A program made the position numbers and the translations under genes. DNA of 64,000 nt from Gonatopus flavifemur (lineage: Eukaryota; Arthropoda; Insecta; Hymenoptera; Dryinidae): positions 23,206,001-23,270,000 of the forward strand of contig JAFFJZ010000002.1 of the NCBI GenBank assembly GCA_018340375.1, given 5' to 3'. Below the pieces are notes generated by a model. That model was not told the origin of the DNA. It searched no databases and saw only the letters and a program-made list of their open reading frames with translations. This document shows, in pieces, positions 59,940 to 64,000 of this stretch; position 1 is the first letter of the stretch; each line of letters opens with the position of its first letter.

Positions 59940-60760
59940 TGTATGGAACAATGGTCCAATCATGAACCAAGCCTGACACAAAATCTGCCAAGACTTGTCT
60001 TGAACAATTCAATACACTTGGCCCAGGCTTGGAAACGATAAGATCAGGACAAGCTTGGGCCAATGGTTCGTTCCAGCCTAGTTCAAATGATTCGCCAAGC
60101 ATCAATCGATGCTTCTTTCATCACAGATACTGATGAGAAGAGTAATTTGATCCATATTACAGCTCAAAGTTCTCCCTCAGAATACCGTACATGAATCATT
60201 TTAAAACGATAGATTCAATGTGCCAAGACTGGGACAAGCTTGGGTTTTTCCTAGTCTTGTTAATTCCTGCATGAGAAAGACATCTTAGAATCCTGTAGAG
60301 AGTTCTTCAAGATCAGTTGATTTCCGTGTATGATCACATTTAAAAGTAGCCTATTACCATTGAGTCAAGTTTTATTCTTATTTGGATCAAATATATCTAT
60401 CTTAGTGTGTGAAACTGAGAGTGTGTGGCCAATTATGTGTTATCCACTGTGAATTCGGAATTCGGTCACTAATTGAAAACACGGTGCCACGTGTGTGAAC
60501 AACATCGGCTTAAATAATCATCTCAACGAAAGCTTGCTTTTTACGCTTGTGCCAAGCTTGTACCAAGAGCAATGGTCATTCCAAAGATACGAACAAATGT
60601 CCCATGTCTAACTATCCATTGGAAACAGCAAGACAATCATGGAACCAATCATCATGGGTCCAATTATTTTTAACGGAGGTTTGTTCCTGATACACGTGCC
60701 AATCCTGGAACAAGCTTGGATTTTTTTCCAGTCCTGTCAATACCTGCATGGGTATAAATG
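59940..60760. repeat. AAGCTTGG-rich repeat with a 62-bp direct duplication
   Basis: The stretch at about 60,218-60,280 (GTGCCAAGACTGGGACAAGC start) returns at about 60,698-60,760 (GTGCCAATCCTGGAACAAGC start) in the same orientation. It shares AAGCTTGG-type units with the 46-48 kb mosaic. Confidence 0.5.
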
Positions 60761-61724
60761 GGTGGAAATTGCGTAGTCCCTCGCTGAATATGGATAAATA
60801 TTGAATATTCCATATACTATAGGGCTCATATGATAACAAAAAATCAATGCAAAGAAAATATTGGAAACAGGAGAACAAAATAATAATAAAATTACATAAT
60901 TAAATATCGATTTGATTGGTTTTCTTTCTAACAAGATACGAGTTTAACAACTTTCATCAAACGTGTGAGGTACATATGTGATAAGTGGAATTGCATACTA
61001 TTTGAGATTAAATCAATATTTGTCGAGAAACCAAGAGCATTTCAACATGCGTTGACATTCTAATAATCCTTCTCTTCATCCATGTATTATATATCAATAC
61101 TTTTTGCAACTACATTCAAATAATGATAATTAGTCAATCATCATAAGACGATATATTCGTATCTTAAGTTTTTTGTTGGAAGAAATTCGAGAACTAGGAC
61201 GACAAATTCATCCGTCTTGTTGAGAATCCATGTACCGAAAATAATACATATTCTTTAGAATGATATTGATTTCACCGACCCGATATGTAAACGTGTTACG
61301 CACGGAAATACAGGAGCCTTGCCAGGATCAGACGAACAATTGCGAAGCAAAAAGCAGGAGCCACGAGAGCGAGCAAGAAATTTCTAATTTGCGGTATAAT
61401 TAAGGGAGACGTAACAAAAACTATCATGGATTCTACGGCGTTGTCGGGAAATCACGAATTCCACCTTGCGAATTCGCTCTCGCTCTTGTCTCGATTCTGC
61501 ACGTGGCAGATCCTTCGAAATGCTACTTTTTTCCATTCTCTCTCTTTTCTCTCTGGTGCCGCGAAATTTCTTGTTGTATAATCTTCAACCTCGAGTTGGA
61601 AATTTCAACCTGTAACCTATCTCGTTATGGAAATTCTTCTCTGTATAATCCTTCGAGCGTAAATCTTTTCGTTCAACGTACGAAAATATATATCTAATAA
61701 TCTCCGTGACGGTTTTCATTACAG

Positions 61725-61834
61725 ATACACCATTGTCACTGCCGAAGAATGGGCAAAGTTGAAACAATTCTACGAGGTCGATTACGAGATCACCATACAG
61801 AAAACACCTGATCAAGATTTCTCGATAAATCCCG
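61725..61834 (+). CDS. USP48: USP48 exon 12
   Basis: The acceptor is TTTTCATTACAG|A and the donor CCCG|GTGAGTG. After the split Leu the frame reads YTIVTAEEWAKLKQF, then YEVDYEITIQKTPDQ and DFSINPG. This is the W-x-x-L-x-x-F/Y block of the last DUSP domain and aligns with the SEWQMIQKLF region of vertebrate USP48. The exon leaves in phase 1. I find no next exon up to 64,000. The remaining Cys pair region and the C-terminal ubiquitin-like domain should lie to the right. About 986 residues of the protein are in the window, against roughly 1,035 for the whole human protein. Confidence 0.9.
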
Positions 61835-64000
61835 GTGAGTGATTCGCTAATTTTTCAAAGTTTACCGTAATATGCACATTTTTTCTAATACGTAATGTAC
61901 TTCCTTCTCTTCTTTTATAACTGAACGATCGTACGAGGACGGAAAAAGATATTGCAGGATATATATATGCATATATATATATATGGAACTCGCACCACAA
62001 AAATTGATAAATTGATCGATACATCAACATAAGAAATCAATTAGTTACACATTATCAATGATTTGTTGTATCTTCTGTCGAGATGAGGTTATGAGTATCA
62101 TATATTTGGTAAAAAATACCAAACAGTATTGTAGTGTTTTTAAAAAATCAATATTCTATTTTTCTCTCTAAAATATTTGATACACATGGATAGAAATTTT
62201 CTAAAAAGTGACAGTACACTTAAATTTACTGTATATGTGAATATTAAATTGATCAATTGAAGTATATTGATGATGAATAAATGTAGAATATATCTCGTTA
62301 CAAAGCAAAAAAGATCCGAGTATCCATGAAGGATACTTTATTCTGAAACGGAACGATTTCGAACCATCAAGCCTGTCCATCCGGCAGGCAAATTGGGTAT
62401 TGTAGAAGTAACACTGTGAGCAACAGCAGGACACACATCCTCTTCTTCTTCTTCTCCTCGTTGTCTCGTACAACACTTTCGAGGATGGAAAGGAGAAAGA
62501 AGGTTTCAGAGATATAACTACACGCATGTCGTGTGTAAAGATCGTCCCAATCCTTAAACATCCCATTGTCTTGTCCGTCTCTTTATAGTTCTTTGGTTAC
62601 AGGCTGTTCTCTCCCTTCACTTGGAGTCTTGTGACTGTTTTGTTTTTTCCATAAGATTTGTCAAGGCATGTTGCCGTACGACGAGGCCACCACCGCCATC
62701 GACGACGGCAACGACCACGGGATGACTATACCAGGGCGTGCAATTTGAATTACAAAACCAAACAAAAGCAAATCGAATCACCGTATCCGATGTATCTTTA
62801 CTTGAACGATGCTGAAAATCAATGGACCAACGCTCGTAATCGGCCCAGATGGAGATGTTTAAGCTTAAAATTCTTGATCGTGGTCGATAGGAGTTCGTGC
62901 CTTTTATCTGCATATCGCAGCTTCGAAAAGAAAGAAGAAATATATACTATAGATGGATAGATATATAGATATCTATCCCAATTCACGTCGTTTTCATTTT
63001 TCACATCTTCATTTATTTTCATTACGGTAGGATGTGATATTGACTTGTGAAAACAATGTCGACGAGTTTGATCGTACGTGTGCGTATTAAGGTTTAATTT
63101 GAACAAATAATTCCTTCGAGTGTAGGAGAAGGGTCCTTCGGTGGATACTTGATCAGCATATATTCTATGTCCTAGGTCATTTACTCTCTTCACACGCACG
63201 GAATTCTGAAGTGCAAGAGAAGGGTTGTATTACCAGTTACCTACCAAACGATAAGAGGAGGAAGCGAGAGAGCTAGTCCAGAACAAACAGACAATTTAGC
63301 TTATTTTAAGGGCACAGAAGCCGCGTTTCGTTTAGCTTGGGAGAATGGAGGAGGAGAAGAAGGGCGAGTTCGAGACTGTGGCAAAAAATGGGGGTTGCTT
63401 TCGGTGACTGATACAGGCCTGACTAACGAGCACTGCTCGGCTGGACGACGATCGCTCTACTCTTAAAGCCACGAAGGGTGGTCCCTATTTCCTCCACCTT
63501 CCCCTTCCAAGCACGAAGGCACATTAGGCCCTGTCGTCCAACCTCGTATCAATCACCCGACAAACTTCTCCCCTCCTCGCCCCGTTCGTGCAATACGGTG
63601 TGCAAGGTTTCTTCTCAGACTCTGGTTGACAGAACCGGAGGTGATGCGATTGAATACTACCAACCACCCTCTTTCTCTTCTCTTATTCTCCTATCACCAC
63701 CCCACGTTCGTAGCTTTCCCTTCGATCGTTCTCGTTGAATCGAGACGTCAGCTAACGTTGGAAAATCGAAGAGGAAATGTTCCTCGTACGAGAGCACATT
63801 TGGATAATGATCTTCGAATTCTTTACGAGATCTAAAAACACAGGTGACGTCATTCACATTTCCCTTAAATGCGTAATAATAACCATCGTGTTTTAAAAGT
63901 TCATTGAAACTCTAAAGAGAAACTTTTCTCCATTCTTCCCTTTTATTCCGGTATTTCCCTTCTTTTTTCAAGCAGTTCATTTTCAAGATACTTCTTAATT
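61835..64000. other. Start of USP48 intron 12, with GC-richer islands
   Basis: After the donor CCCG|GTGAGTG no acceptor leading to the expected USP48 C-terminus is found. The stretch 62,330-63,850 contains unusually GC-rich parts (for example about 62,680-62,740 and 63,410-63,620), a (TTC)n tract near 62,440-62,460 and a GATA-rich run near 62,950-62,985. The short overlapping frames here show no family. Confidence 0.5.

Larger units (their letters stand above)
54149..61724. other. Intron 11 of USP48 (7.6 kb)
   Basis: Bounded by GAACT|GTAAGT and TTACAG|ATACACC. It holds GC-richer islands at about 54,600-55,080, 55,690-55,990 and 61,290-61,580, a (TTC)n tract near 54,661-54,690, and MITEs between 56.6 and 60.8 kb. 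I see no nested gene. Confidence 0.8.

Noticed and set aside
62201..62566. Minus-strand frame containing a signal-peptide-like LLLLTVLLLQYPIC
   Set aside because: It stops soon after the hydrophobic stretch, has no usable donor, and overlaps a TTC tract.
1..64000. tRNA, rRNA, snRNA, CRISPR or operon-like signals
   Set aside because: I looked for T-loop GTTCGANNC contexts, known snRNA openings and regularly spaced repeats and found none that hold up. A covariance-model search would be needed to exclude small RNAs.

Overview
The window is animal nuclear DNA, most likely from an insect and probably a hymenopteran. The evidence is AT-rich sequence, short GT-AG introns of about 60-320 bp in most genes, insect-like proteins, and many small inverted-repeat transposons. 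The species call is inference; the gene identities come from reading spliced exons and checking that every splice phase joins. I found no prokaryotic genes, CRISPR arrays, viral genes, rRNA or tRNA.

Region 1 (1-10.7 kb) is gene-poor. It holds nested miniature transposons, including a 1.2 kb hAT-type element with an 8-bp target duplication, a foldback element interrupted by a TA-flanked insertion, and a decayed hAT transposase piece. A minus-strand splice donor near 4.57 kb hints at the first exon of a gene lying to the left.

Region 2 (10.7-29 kb) is a compact housekeeping cluster. ZMAT5 (minor-spliceosome protein, minus), Tim8 (mitochondrial import chaperone, plus) and intronless PEX3 (peroxisome biogenesis, plus, only 91 bp after the Tim8 stop) come first. 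After a 4 kb block of repeats follow POFUT2 (O-fucosyltransferase, plus), BLOC1S6/pallidin (minus, tail-to-tail with POFUT2), MAD2L2/REV7 (minus) and USP48 (ubiquitin protease, plus, head-to-head with MAD2L2). These genes act in unrelated pathways; the packing looks like compaction, not a functional operon.

Region 3 (28.8-64 kb) is almost entirely intron of USP48. Ten exons sit in 3.8 kb, then exon 11 lies 25.2 kb away (54,041-54,148) and exon 12 another 7.6 kb on (61,725-61,834). The C-terminal end of the gene is outside the window. The large introns hold transposon mosaics, GC-richer islands that could be regulatory, a broken minus-strand reading frame near 44.2-44.7 kb, and two small minus-strand reading frames of uncertain status.
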